Counted from the first letter of the stretch, positions 46,581 to 59,171 are shown. The stretch: DNA of 64,000 bases from Guyanagaster necrorhizus (GCF_019112545.1 NW_025064927.1:1-64000); one strand, 5' to 3'. The notes: a model not told the origin generated them from the letters alone. Made by a program: numbers and translations.

Positions 46581-49500
46581 ATGCCTCTCACAACCTCTAT
46601 CAACCCAAATTTTGACCACAAGTTCTTTGAACTCCTCTTCTCCATCATCAGAATATTGATAGGACTTTTGGTGATCATCCAGCTGTGCCAGAGATGCCAT
46701 TCTATCACTGCCTGGGCCCTTAGACATTACAATGAATTTCTACATATTCAAGAAATCCTACAAAACATAACCCCTGACCTCCCTCTCCATGACATTCCTG
46801 AATCCCAAAGAACAACCTACTAGCCCCCAGAAGCCAGGCCTAGTGGTATGCATCCAAGGGATAGTCAAGAAGAAGTGAGAGGACAGTACTCTCTCTGACC
46901 TAGAAATCCAGACTCTAGCATCACAGGCAGGAACAGCATACTTATATGAGGCCCATCTCCCAACCATGAAGATAAAGACCTTCCAGAGGACTTCTTCCAG
47001 CAGTCCCCCTTCACCTCTTCTATCTCCTATACCTATGGGATTGCTGAACATGCTAGAGACTCTCTCGATGTCCCTTGGATGGCTCAATGACCCAGCTCCA
47101 GGACTCCTTGAAGCCAGCCTCATAGCCCCTGCCCCTCCACCAGGGCCAGCTCCAGAGTGGGGAGGGTTCTCTCAGAAGACAAGCAGTGATGACAAGTATG
47201 GAAAGAAACCGTCTATCAGTACTTTCCAACCTGGGACTTCTCCATCTCATTTAACTATGATGATGCTGTTTGACAGGAGAAGCGAAGGCAGCAGAATGAG
47301 CTGCAGCCAGTATATCACGAGCCAGAAAGGGAGGGCACAGACAACGAGCAGCAGAGAGAGGAGGCTGCCCAGTATGATGAGCTCTATAGAAATGAACAAT
47401 AAGCCATTGAAAGAATCAGACTGAAACAAGCCAACATCGGCAACTGATATGGGCTATAACCTGAGGTTGCTGCTGTCTTTGCATCTGTATGAGCTGACCT
47501 CTTAGTGCTGGTCTCAGTCTTTGAAGAGCCCAGTACTCCCAGTAGTGGATTTCCCAAATACTGGGCTGATGGCACCTGAACCCGGCAATATCCAAGGGCT
47601 TCAACTCCTTAATATCCTCCTTTCTCCTGAACTCTCAGTGTCAACTCTATCTTCAGAAGCAACAAGTCTGTCTTTGGGCATTACGGACTATGGGCCTCTG
47701 AAAATGCTCACATCTCTGCTCATGCCCTCTGAGGCTTTCTTGGAAGCAGAGTGATTGGACAGCTTACTGATGATGACTACAGATACAATGTCTGCCTTTA
47801 TTGTGAGCAAGTAGAGGTAGCAAGAGCAACTGAGAGAAATCAGTACAATCCAGCCATCAGAAGTCAGCCTGCTGCCCATTATGAAACCACCACAGCTCCT
47901 GAACCGAGTATCCAGTCAGGGGAGTGAGGCAATGATACAGCAAGAGGCTGTAGAGAGTATTTATGCCCAGCCCATCAGTTCTCTCCTTGAGGAGGATGAC
48001 AAGAATGAGGAAGAAGAAACAGAGAGCAGTGAACTGCCCTGAGGACTATCATATGACTCACAGGAGAAAACAGATGAGGAAGAGGTAAAAAGGCTAGCAC
48101 AAGAAGAACAGATGCAGGAGTATCAAGGGTACTATCTGCAAGAGATAAATTTCTTATGGTGCAACGCTACCTGAGTAGCATTGCAGATGGAACAATCATA
48201 TATGCATTCAGATATTAACAAATGAACAGAAATTCTGAAGTGGGCAGTAATAGACTATGCTATCCAGCAATATAACCAACAACATCCTGAATACCCAGTA
48301 AGCCAGCCCACAGCTTACCCGGCACAATGCATCATACAACCAATGCCGAGAGCTCCTCCTATCATGCCAAGACAGACCATATATCGGGCTCTGTTGACCT
48401 GGAGTGCCTTCACAGGCTCCAACTATTCAGTATGAACGACAGCAACTCAGATCACCCAGACCTGAGTCTGACCCACTATTGGACATCCAAATTCTTGGAC
48501 AAGGAAGGGGAGTCAACTCCTAGGAGGGCAGCTGCCCCCAGATCAGGCAGAAACTAGTGGAGCAGGGAAAGAGCCGGTATGAGATAACCCTGAGGCTGTC
48601 TGCCTCAGATTTACTATTCGAGATAGAGTTATTGTCCAGATAGAAGAACCAAAAGGGAGCTTGGTAGCCAATGACCACTCTCTTCACTCATTTTCCAGAC
48701 TGCCCACAGAATGGCAGCAGCCACCCTTCGACAGATGGCCTAACCCTATGGGACCATTGCCAGAGAATGTCAATGTCCTCCAGTGCTACCTCGATCTACT
48801 TTAGAAGCCTTGTCCTTTTAAAGAAGCTTCTGACGACATCGACAGGTTTCTTATAGACTGCAAACAGTACTTTGAGATGTACATTGGGTATCTGGGGTTG
48901 GATATGAACAAAGTCATCTTTGCCATCTCCTATTTGGAAGAAAAAGCCAAGACCTGGTGGATTCTCATTTCCCTGAACTTCCAATCCAATACGAGGGGAC
49001 ACTACCAGTACCCCTTCTGGCTGGTATTCAAGTAGATACTTCATGACAAATTCATTGATCCAGCAGTACAGAAAGTATACAAACAAAAGATCAAGGAGTA
49101 CAAGATGGAAGATAAGGTGGCTATAGATTACTTCAACAAGCTGGAAAGACTTGCCAAACTTGCAGGAATACAGGATGATATAGTGAATGATGGATGAATG
49201 GTTGAGGCCCTCAAGTGAGGTGTCTCCTCTTCATACCTTACAATGATCTCTGCAATAGGCATCAAGATATTAATGCCTGTTGGATATGATGAGTGAAAAG
49301 AATGAATCATTGAAATGTACAAAGAGCAACAAAGGCAGAAAGCAGAATCGTTGACTCTCCAGGACTATTCCAAGAAGCTGACCCTGCCAATCCCAAACAA
49401 GATGGAGCAAACTGCTAGGAAATCATCGGGACCCTCAATGGTCACAACATATGGGAGTCAAAAGACAGAAACCAGGACCACTTATACTAGATCAGAAAAG

Positions 49501-49695
49501 CTGATGGACATTGACTGGATGAAGAAGGAAGGAAAATGCTTCAACTGCAGGCAGAAGAGACATATGTCAAAGGACTGCCTGAAGAAGAAGCATACCAGGG
49601 AAGACATTCACACCCAGATTGCCAAGCTACAAAAGGAAGAAGAACTTAGTGCAGAAACAAAGGTTGAGGAAGTAAAAGACAGGGCCAGTCAGTGA
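46581..49695 (+). pseudogene. gag: B3 gag (very long Gag)
   Basis: About 1,038 codons from MPLTTSINPNFDHKFFELL to DRASQ-TGA. The N-terminus has a hydrophobic segment (about residues 15-36) that could be a membrane or packing helix. Then Pro/Ser-rich and Gln/Glu-rich regions, an acidic stretch near 47990-48110, the capsid block FKEASDDIDRFLIDCKQYF (about 48820-48880) with AKTWWILIS, and a CCHC knuckle CFNCRQKRHMSKDC (about 49540-49580). The frame is broken by many TGA and TAG stops and some frameshifts in the middle. Gags of most Ty3 elements are about 250-500 residues, so the N-terminal 600-700 codons are unusual; B4 has them too. Confidence 0.82.
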
Positions 49696-52600
49696 GCAAT
49701 TCCACTGAACTGGCTGAACTATTCAAAGGTGTGCCTCCTATAGATGCTAGTTGGACTCATAGTACCCCTGTAGCTATCACTATGTTGCCTATATCTACAC
49801 ATTCGAATATACCTAAGATAGTTACTATATATGCCAATGAATCACAAAAGAAAACTCAACCACCTTCAGGCCAAACAAGAGCAGAGAGCCCCATCACTTG
49901 GCTCAAGCCATTCGATACTGAATGGATGTGGCAAGTCATCAAAGAAGCAGGAACAGGAGCAGCAGCAGAGGCTGCACTTAACAACTGGATTCATCAAACT
50001 CAGATAAAAGAAGTAACTACCAAGGTTGTAGAAGGAATAAAGAGGGCAGAATGTCATCAGGCCCTTGAGTGGCTTGACGAGTTGTGAGGACTCCAAAAAT
50101 TTATCTGACATTCCAAGACCCCCAGGTGAGACCTGATGACCAAAGCCCAAATTGAAACCCTAACATCATGAACCCTGCACTCTATAATCACCCTAGTAGA
50201 CAGCAGCTGCACTGGAAGTTCTGTAAATCAAGCTTTCATCAACAAGCACAAACTCTTAACCTGGTCAACCACAGCTCCTATCCCAGTATACAATGCCAAC
50301 GGGACAAAAAACCAAGCTGGGTTGATCACCAAGTTTGTTGAAGTTTGACTTACTATCAGAGATCACTCAGAATAGATAGATCTGGCTGTAATGGATCTTG
50401 AGACAAAGGAGATCTTCTTAGGTCATGACTGGCTAATATGGCATAATCTGCTGGTAAACTGAAAGACCAGGCAAATTACCTTCACCAGATGCCAACACTG
50501 AAAGGTCCCATTCAAACTACCCAATAAAGATCTGGAAGACTGGTGGGATGAGGAAATGGAGGATAGAGAGACCATTCTCGCCATTGACCTACAAAGAGAA
50601 ATACATATCCAGGCTGTCCATCACATCAATAATCTAGCCACCAAGGCTAACAAAGGGAAGAAAGAGAAAACCTTCAAAGAGATAGTGCCAGAGTGGACAT
50701 GAGATTATTGGGATCTCTTCAAAAAAGAAAGCTTCGATGAGCTCTCAGCCCCAAAACCCTGGAACCATGTGATTGAACTGATCCCAAATGCCAATGCCAA
50801 TCTAGATTGCAAAACATATCTGCTTAGTAATCTGGAACAACAAGAGCTTGACAAATTCCTTGACGAGAACCTGTCTAGCAGGCGTATCTGTTCCTCTAAA
50901 TCCCCTATGGCGTTACTATTTTTCTTTGTAAAAAAGAAAGACAGCAAGCTTTGGCCAGTCCAGAATTATCAAAAGTTGAATGAGATGGTGATCAAAAATC
51001 GCTATCCCCTTCCCCTCATTTTGAAGCTGATGGACAAACTTTGAGACACCAAGTATTATACAAAACTGGACATTCAGTGGGGATACAATAACATGCAGAT
51101 TAAAAAGAGAGATGAATGGAAGGCTGCTTTTAGAATGAACTGAGGACTGTTTAAACCTACAGTCATATTTTTCGGACTCACCAATTCTCCAGCAATATTT
51201 TAGTGGATGATGAATGACATATTCAAGGACCTCATCGCCACTAGGAAGGTCACCATCTACTTTGATGATATCCTAATCATGTCACAGACAAAGGCAGAGC
51301 ACAGAGAACTAATACAACAAGTATTAGCCCTCATGAGGAAACACCAACTGTTTCTCAAGGCAGAAAAATGTGAATTTGAAGTATCTAAAACAGAATACCT
51401 TGGCATTATTATCAGCAAGAGGAGTATTCAGATGAACCTGATCAAAGTAGCAGGAGTGACCGAGTGGCCAGAACCCAACAAAAAGAAGAAACTACAGTCC
51501 TTCCTCGGATTTACTAACTTCTACTGACAGTTTATCTGAGACTACAGTAAGGTAGTACACTCTATGATGCAGCTCACTGGTAATGCCCCATAGACCTGGG
51601 GACTCTTCCAACAGTCTGCATTCAACGATCTGAAATGATGTATAGCTGAAGACATTGTACTTGCCATCCTGACATAGGATGGGAAGTTCCAGGTTGAAGC
51701 AGATTCTAGTGAAGGGATGATCAGTGCAATACTCTCCCAAGAGCAAGCAGAGAGATGGTGTCTGGTCGCATTCCTTTCAAAGGCTCTTGTTAGAAACGTG
51801 CCAATCGAGTGGGCTTGAGTGCATGCGTGGAGTCCGGCGGAGTGCATGGGCATTGATGAAGCTATTGGCAACATCACCCTTGAGTCGGAGCCCAAGAATC
51901 TGAATGGACAGAACGGAGTTCTGTCAGAGAAGTGAACAGGAGTATCCTTCAGAGCAGAATCCGACAGATGAGATAGGGAGGGGTGAGTACAAAGTGTAGA
52001 TGGCTTATCCAAGTTGATATTCAAACTGAGTAGCTATGATGATGTACATGGCTTTATATACTAATGGTAGCTAATTCCGAGTCGGATTCTATTAGGTTCC
52101 AGTGTTGGTATTTGTTACCGAGTTCAGGGTCTAGATATTACAATGTGAAATACAGATGTGAAATGATACTGGTGAAATGAAATTAGTGGGTAATGGGAAG
52201 CGGTCAGAGTCTAGTGGATGGTGTGATTGGATTCACGGTTGGTTGAGGTGATGCGGAGGCTGGTGGCATGCACATAACAGCTCTGACTATTACTGAAAGG
52301 AACTATAAAATCTATGATAAGGAGCTGCTTGTGATTATGCTCACTTTGGAGGAGTGGTGATATTACTTGATAGGGGCCACTGAGATTTTTGAGATCTGGA
52401 TGGATCATCAAAATCTCAGATACTTCTAACAACCCCAGAAGCTGAATTGCTGACAAGCCCAATAGGTAATGGAACTCAGTCAGTATCAATACACCCTTCA
52501 TCACAAAGCCAGCATGGCCAATAAAAAGGCCAATCTCCTGAGTCACTGGGCAGACTATGACCAGGAAGGAGACAACAACAAGAGAGTCACTCTCCTATGG

Positions 52601-54110
52601 CCTGAACACTTCTGGGCCATGATAATGCCAACAGAAGAGGAGATGCACAAATGCATCAGGAGTGCAATCCAGGACAACTATAAATGAGATCAGTGCATCA
52701 CACCATCCCTCAACTATGAGAGAGGATTGACCAAGAAAGGCAGTCTCATCTTCTATGATGGCTGAATCTATATTCCCTGAGACAAGAGATTATGAGAGGA
52801 CATCATCACCACATGCCATGATTATGCAATGGCTGGTCACTCTAGGATCACCAAAACTAAGGAATTGATCCTATATGAGTATTGGTGGCCCAAGATGAGA
52901 ACCGACATCACTAATTATATCTGAGCATGCAAAGTGTGCCAATGAGGCAAGGCATCAACAAGACCTCATGTGGCACTGCTTCATTCAAACAAGATACCAA
53001 CATCTCCATGGACTCACATCTCTGTAGATATGATCACTGGATTATCTGACTGCAACAGCTATGATGCAATCCTAGTCATCGTAGATCAATTCTCCAAGGC
53101 AATCATTCTGATAGCTTGCTCAACAGAGCTAAACTCTGAGGAATGGGCAAAGATCTTACATGACAAGGTCTATGCTAAATATGGCATGCTGCAAGTTGTC
53201 ATCTTAGACTGGGGACCACAATTTGTCTCAAAATTTATTGACGACCTGTACTGACTGTTGAACATTAAACAAAACATGTTGACAGTATACCATCCCCAGA
53301 CCGATGGACAGACTAAATATGCCAACCAAGAAGTCGAGAAGTACCTCCATCTTTTCATTAACTATTGACAAGATGACTGGGTTGAATGGTTGGCACTTGC
53401 AGCTTTTCAACACAATAACCGAGTACACTCTGCAACTGGAAAAACACCCTTCTTTGTAAACTATGGCTGACACCTTCCAGTCTCCCAGATGACCCATCAC
53501 TATGTCTCAACCCCAGCCTCATCAGACTTTGCCATGACCATGACAAAGATCCATGCTGAAATGAAAGTGGTGCTAGAAAAGGTGGCAGTGTCAATGAAGA
53601 CACAATATAACAAACATCAGTGCACCACCCATGCATACTCCCCAAATGACAGAGTCTGGTTGGATACCACAAACCTACATTTACCTCACCTGAAAAGAAA
53701 GCTCGCCAATAAGCAAATGGGACCATTCTTAATCATCATGAAAATTGAACAGAGCATCTACAAACTGCAACTCCCACCAGCCTGGAAAATATATGATGTA
53801 TTTAATGAGACACTACTCTCACCATATATCATGCCAGCTTTCTCGAACCAGGAATGTCCATCTCTGCCCCCTCCCCCTCCCCAACTTGATCAACAACGAA
53901 GAGCATTATGAGATCGATTAAATTCTAAACCATAAATTATGAAAAATCAGGGCAAAGGGGGGGGGCATGATAATGACAGTCGACTATCTTGTCAGTTGGA
54001 AAGAGTACAGACCAGAGTCAAACCAGTGGGTAAATGAAAAACAAATGATAGCTAATGACATTATACACAATTATGAACTCTCCCTTAATTAAGCCATCAG
54101 AATGATGGTC
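49692..54110 (+). pseudogene. pol: B3 pol (protease, RT, RNase H, integrase, chromodomain)
   Basis: Begins in the -1 frame at the gag stop (CAGTGAGC). Protease LVDSSCTGSS (catalytic DSG changed to DSS, about 50195); RT with NSPAIF and YFDDILIM (YLDD to YFDD, about 51260); RNase H split by the solo LTR-A; after it the frame resumes (WMDHQNLRYF near 52395) shifted exactly as expected for a 497-bp insertion. Integrase CKVCQ...GK, VDMITGLSDC, LDWGPQFVSKF (the Arg of DRG is Trp) and TDGQTKYANQEVEKYL. Chromodomain TVDYLVSWKEYRPESNQWVN near 53980-54030. The long stretch 53489-53911 is open. Inactive. Confidence 0.86.
51788..52279 (-). mobile_element. Solo LTR-A inside B3, CpG-rich and young
   Basis: 492 bp, plus-strand reading TGTTAGAAACG... 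to CACATAACA. Flanked by perfect GCTCT duplications (51783-51787 and 52280-52284). It keeps numerous CpGs that its older homologues have lost. Lies within the RNase H coding region. Confidence 0.93.
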
Positions 54111-54111
54111 T

Positions 54112-54125
54112 TAAGGGGGGGGTAA
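54112..54125 (+). other. Polypurine tract of B3
   Basis: Runs of G with A directly before the 3' LTR, in the position expected for plus-strand priming. Confidence 0.7.
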
Positions 54126-54550
54126 TGTTATGATTTCACCCATTCTATTTCCCTTTAACCTCTATGCTTAGTCAGAACATCTTCTTTTGAGACTATAGAA
54201 AAGCTTAGTCATCATAACTGGACCATTCACTATTTGTTTCATGCATGACAACCAGCTGTCTGACCATGGACAATCAACCTTTTATATACAGCAATGATGC
54301 CCAAGGACAATGGGCACCATAGACACAGAAGGACACAATTAGTAATAGTATTATTAGTGCAACCTGTATAGTATTTAAGATCTATGGCTCTTGCTGGTAT
54401 ACCTCAGCTTCAAGCTAAAGTTTATATTCATCATTCTACCTTAAGTCATACTGAGAAGACACACAATAAGTGAACTCAGGTGATCCCTTGAAGTGCAAAG
54501 GGATATCTGTTTATCATGTGTGTCTTGTCATGTGATGCTCAGGCCTAACA
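54126..54550 (+). mobile_element. 3' LTR of B3
   Basis: 425 bp, TGTTATGATTTCACCC... to AGGCCTAACA, then CTGCA. Confidence 0.9.
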
Positions 54551-54555
54551 CTGCA

Positions 54556-55037
54556 CATGAAGTCCTAGCACTTGGCACTGAATGCATAGATATCAGTATG
54601 TAGATATGAGTTAAAAATAGAAGAAATATAATTGAAATAATGATCAGAGCTAAGATCAACACTTTGTATCACAGTAATCAATAATATATAGACATGTGAC
54701 ACAGAGAAAGACATACTCTAGATCAGAGGTATAAGGCACAGCCATATAACTCTGAATATTTGAACAACTAGCTGAAAGAGATGATACTAAAGCAAAATAG
54801 CAATCAAGAAAGATAAAGCTAATAGTTTGGAATGCATACTGTGCATGGTCTAATAGCTTTGAGAAAATAAGAAAGTAAAAAGATCTGTAGCTAGACTAGA
54901 CAGTTAAACTAATCAATATCAGATTGCATGGAAACAGCAGGCCCAGCTTTTAGTCAAAATGAAATATAAGTGTCAAACAGTGACATGTGCAGGAATACTT
55001 TCATGAGACTCTGAAACAAAGTCCCATACATTGAAAC
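54556..55037. other. AT-rich DNA without recognisable features
   Basis: Nothing in it matches the element families of the window or a known gene. Confidence 0.45.
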
Positions 55038-55560
55038 TACAGTTGAATATTTTGAAATGCATAATATTGAAATGCATAAATCTGACTTTGCATATAGATT
55101 GAGCTGAAACACAGTTGGAGAGCAGAAAAATAGGGTAGAAATGCATATTGCATTATACATATAGTTTTAGTTAGAAATATGTATTGTCAGATCCAAAATT
55201 ATAGTAAGCTGATATGACATTGTGCATGTATTAGAATAATGAAGAATATAATTTATTTGTATAAACTATAATAAATATTAAAAAAATTATTGTAAAATAG
55301 CCTAGCTTATATCTCTATAAATATACTTTCTGAACCAACATGAAAACTATGTGTTAAACCTGAAAACCTATATGAGCATACAAAACAGAAGGAGAAAGTT
55401 CCAACTTACACCCACATCTCACAACAGAAGACTAGCACTGGCTTGTAGTATTTAAACATGTTTATAACTATTTTTTCTATTGACATACTGATATTGTGGC
55501 ACATTTTACAAACTGAAAGGAAGGTGCATTGCTCTTTACACAACAAACTCTTTCACAAAT
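55038..55560 (+). mobile_element. Second pogo-like 5' end
   Basis: Begins TACAGTTGAATA and aligns with 15029-15560 over about 520 bp, including the ATGCATAATTCTGACTTTGC-like block and the start of the transposase region (DIVAHFTN-like). It stops before the DDE core. Either a truncated copy or an internally deleted derivative whose other end is gone. Confidence 0.7.
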
Positions 55561-55815
55561 AAGCTTATTTAAAAGCTGGAGGCATTTTATGTTTTACAAG
55601 ATGATTAAGATAAATTAATACTACAGCTGAGAAAGTTAAAAAGAGCATTATTCAAGGAGATGCATAAAAAGCTGATCTAAAAGCCACTTACAGTATTTTG
55701 AAACAATGATAATATAGAGATAGATTAGATAATATTGTACAAGTCACATATCACAATATATGCTACTTTGATTCTGCATAAATCAGAGTCACTGTATGCA
55801 AATAGCAATAGCATA
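55561..55815. other. AT-rich DNA without recognisable features
   Basis: No gene or known repeat seen. Confidence 0.4.
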
Positions 55816-56198
55816 TATTATGATTGTTTCTTTTTCTTTCTTGATTAATCTCTATTTATGCTTAGTCAAAGTATCTAGCCCAGCACTTACAGGCTATAGG
55901 ACATACTTAGTCATCATAATAGGCAGAGTCAACTATTATCCTTCAACAGCAATGACACTTTTGATGACAGACAATACTTTTTTATAGATAGTAATAATGC
56001 TCAAGAACAATGAGCACTATAGTATAAAGACACACAATTAGTACATATATTTTTATCTAGTTTACAAATAGTATATAAATAGCATGGCTCTTACTATACA
56101 TGCTCAGCTTTGAGCTAAAGTTTATCTTCACCAGTCTACCTTGAGACACAGTGTCTGCTTATTATGTGTTATTGGTCACATGTCACTTAAGCTTAACA
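55816..56198 (+). mobile_element. Solo LTR-B, internally shortened
   Basis: TATTATGATTGTTTC... to AAGCTTAACA. It has the LTR-B landmarks (ATGCTTAGTCA, AGTATATAAATAG, TTTGAGCTAAAGTTTATC) but is 383 bp, with deletions. Flanks GCATA and ACATG differ by two transitions. Confidence 0.78.
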
Positions 56199-56212
56199 AC
56201 ATGTACATAACA

Positions 56213-56949
56213 GTCTGAGATCTCTCTAAGTCTTAAAGCTTTTTGTTTAAACAAGAGAAGCAATAAATGTTACTGAATCTCAAGACAAGAATACTGTATC
56301 ACTATATAATAATCCAAAACACTCTCATAAAACTCTCAAAGTCTCAAGCACTGCTCAGACCAAACTCAAAAACCCTAACACACACAATACATGACTTAAA
56401 GCTTTATACTCTAAGCAGAAACACTTCACAAACACATTCACAAGCACTAAAAGGTTCAAACATCTGTGTATAAGTTTTCAAACTGATTATAGATCTACAA
56501 GATTCAAACCTATATGATTCAGAGACACAAAAACACAATAAATCCTGTCTACAGACTCAAAGAGTTCAAATCTCTGTTGATCTGCAAAAATAACCAAAAA
56601 GCAGGCACTAATCAAGCTAAAGAGTTTGAACCTCTGCTATCTATAGTGTCTTGCATTACAAATATCTTAAAAACTCGAAAGAGTGCTCTCTAGACACTGC
56701 TCTCTTATTCTCAGACTAGAGTTCCACAAGAGCTTTCAATACCTCACACAATTTTCAGATCTCACTTAATGATCTCAATATAAGGTTTATTCTCTTGCCT
56801 AAAGTTACAAACTTAAATCCAGAGCTAGAGTGCAAGGTCTTTATATTTAATACACTCAACTATAGAGGGTCAAAAACTTGTCTTCTATTTGTTACATCAT
56901 GGTATTTAAATAGGCTATTACAGTACTTACTAAAACAAACTTAATATAG
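56213..56949. repeat. D2: partial copy of insertion D
   Basis: Aligns with D1 from about 35252 (CTCTCTAAGTCT...AAAGCTTTTTG) to about 35970. The second half of D1 is absent. No coding signal. Confidence 0.6.
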
Positions 56950-56963
56950 TACAGTTGACTCTT
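56950..56963. repeat. Isolated pogo terminal-repeat-like motif
   Basis: TACAGTTGACTCTT resembles the starts of the pogo copies at 15029 and 55038, but no transposase follows. Confidence 0.35.
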
Positions 56964-57139
56964 GAAATATAAAACACATATAATTATCAAGATTCAGTGG
57001 CTGGGCCCATGAGCCAGATGCATATTTTCAGAAGAAGAGGCTGAGCTTAATGATTTTATAGAAATACTCACTCAAAGTCTGTTAATCTTTTTTTAATAAG
57101 CACATTTCAAATCTTGATTTTTCATATTCAGAGTACAAA

Positions 57140-58581
57140 TATGTTGTCATCAATGCTAGTAAGAGTGAAAGTCTATTGGTTAATGCCCAATCTCAATCTT
57201 ATAATGTCTATCAGAGTAATAAGTTTCTCATTTTGAATAGATGCTATAATGCAACTATATACAAATAAATGATTGTATCATCTATTAAACTCTTTCATCT
57301 TATGTTTGCTCAGTTTTGTGTCAATCTTGCAGACACAGAGATTATCATTCCTGAAGATGTCATTTATGATACTGTGAGTCTCATGTATTCTAGCTCTGCC
57401 ATTCAGGTGTTCAAACAACTATGTATCCAGCAGACCTGGACATTTTTATCTAATATTCTTAAGTAATTCTTCCACTAGACCATTAGCTTAGATCATACAT
57501 TAACAGACCATATTACTTTCTGTGGAGACATGACTGTCAATGAAATAGCTGCAGTTATCATCATAGAGAAGAAAAGTGAACTTAAAGCTGATAGATCAGA
57601 GCTCTCTATTCTGGGTTTCTTCTTCTAAAATTCTAGGTTAATGTAAATGTAGGCTCCTTACATCACTATATATTGCTGCTCTCACTGATTATACTCTCTT
57701 ACACAGTATCAGCAAATTCATAAAGACTGCTGCTGTTTTTATTTCATTGTTGGTATAGCAGAACTGTGGCTGATAGTATTAGAAGCTGTATTCACCAGTC
57801 AGATTATTGTTCAATGTCTTACAGACTATTTGTGGCTTGAAAACAGTCATGCTGATGATGATCACATTCTTTGCATTTTCCATATACTCTATACCCTTAA
57901 AGATTCAATTAAAGAGCTTAAAACTTACTATGAAAATCTAAAATCTCAGCCTCTTGAAGAGAACAAGCTCTATCCTCATTTTTTCCCTTAATTATCTCTT
58001 ATTGTTTTGATAACAAGAATATCAGCTTCACCTACAGTTTGCCATTAGAATTGGCTGAAACATATGTGATATTTTTAGCCACTTTGGATGCAGAAAGACA
58101 GAAGAAGATCATAGTCAAGTTCATCTAGCATTACAGTAAAGAAGCACACAGAATTTTAGCAGTGCTTTAGCTGGTGCTGGTGCTTCTCTATATTAGACTA
58201 ATTGATAGATGTGACATCTCATATTACAAGCTGCAGATGGTTGTCATAAAATACATATAAGATCAGACACTTGCACATGCTTATAGTGATAAACTCTTAT
58301 TGGAGGATGTCAAGATGGCTATCAAAAAGGGTCTTGATATGCTTCACAATGAAAATCTTGTTTTTAGAGATCTTCATAGGCAAAATATCATAATTACAGA
58401 TGAGATTGATGAAGAGAGTGAGAGTAATAGGGTTAGGTTTATTGATTTTAACTGGGCTGAGAAGGCTGGAGATGTCAGATATTCTTTTCATTTGGCCTTT
58501 TGCATATGTGATATCTCTGGCATGTTAGAGTATGATCTCATACAGAAAGATCATGATATCAAAATACTGGATACCTTGTGA
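57140..58581 (+). pseudogene. Degraded agaricomycete-type protein-kinase-like gene
   Basis: A host-type gene relic. The N-terminal part reads YKYVVINAS... LNRCYN..., LFHLMFAQFCVNLADTE..., VNEIAAVIIIEKKSEL, then LTDYLWL and DSIKELKTYYENL. The C-terminal part (58300-58581, open) carries kinase-like motifs: VFRDLHRQNIII, with the catalytic-loop Asp and Asn, then IDFNWAEKAGDVRY, the DFG-like position with the metal-binding Asp kept and a Trp in place of the usual Gly region. The layout resembles a lineage-specific family I recall from mushroom genomes, with a conserved N domain followed by a fused, divergent kinase fold. Stops and frameshifts break the first two thirds. The true substrate of the family is not known to me. 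Confidence 0.65.
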
Positions 58582-58634
58582 CATTTAGACTCACAGCAGC
58601 AGAGTGAATGCACTTGCCTTATTATAACATGATG

Positions 58635-58830
58635 TACAGTCAACTCTATAATAACTCAGACCTGTATAAACCCATATTCCATTATAACCTATAGCTTAGA
58701 GTATTGACTAATTTGGTTTGCAGAAAAATAAGGTCTATAATCCATAACTCTGTTATAATCTATAGTATTTTCAGAAAATCTGCTCTCTATAAACTCACAT
58801 AGTAATAATATATTATTCTATTACAGGTAG
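58635..58830 (+). mobile_element. Possible pogo/Tigger end or MITE fragment
   Basis: TACAGTCAACTCTATAATAACTC followed by repeated ATAACTC/ATAACCTATA-like blocks, as in the termini of pogo-type elements. No partner end or transposase found. Confidence 0.4.
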
Positions 58831-59171
58831 TTAATATATAAGCTTTCTTTCAACTGCTGAGATTAATGATATATCATTCTATTACAGTATCTGTTCTCTT
58901 TTGAACTCATTTTTCATTCACTATGTCTATCTACCTATCCTATCAACTTTAAGAGTATTTACCACTCTTGTCTTTCTAAAACTCAGTGATATTTATTCTG
59001 GATGAATATTCTCAGCATAAGCTTTAAACTGTGTGAATACTGCTAGAGCACCACTTTTGTGCTTTAGAAGAGAGATATTCTATATATCACATGTAGCATA
59101 GATGAATGTTACTCAGTATTAATAACTTTCTGAAATTTCAACTAGCATTTGATCTTTAAGATTACTGTAGC
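58831..59171. other. AT-rich DNA without recognisable features
   Basis: No gene or repeat identified. Confidence 0.4.

Larger units (their letters stand above)
46081..54550 (+). mobile_element. Ty3/gypsy chromovirus B3, full length
   Basis: Two LTR-Bs (444 and 425 bp) with near-identical target duplication, complete gag, pol and polypurine tract (AAGGGGGGGGGTAA). Only later damage: stops, and a solo LTR-A (51788-52279) in the RNase H region. Without it, the element is about 7,970 bp. It is the best reference for the structure of family B in this window. Confidence 0.9.

Noticed and set aside
46966..47424. 152-codon open frame in a second frame of B3 gag
   Set aside because: It overlaps the long gag frame that is shared with B4. 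Taken as a shadow, although a frameshift within gag cannot be excluded.
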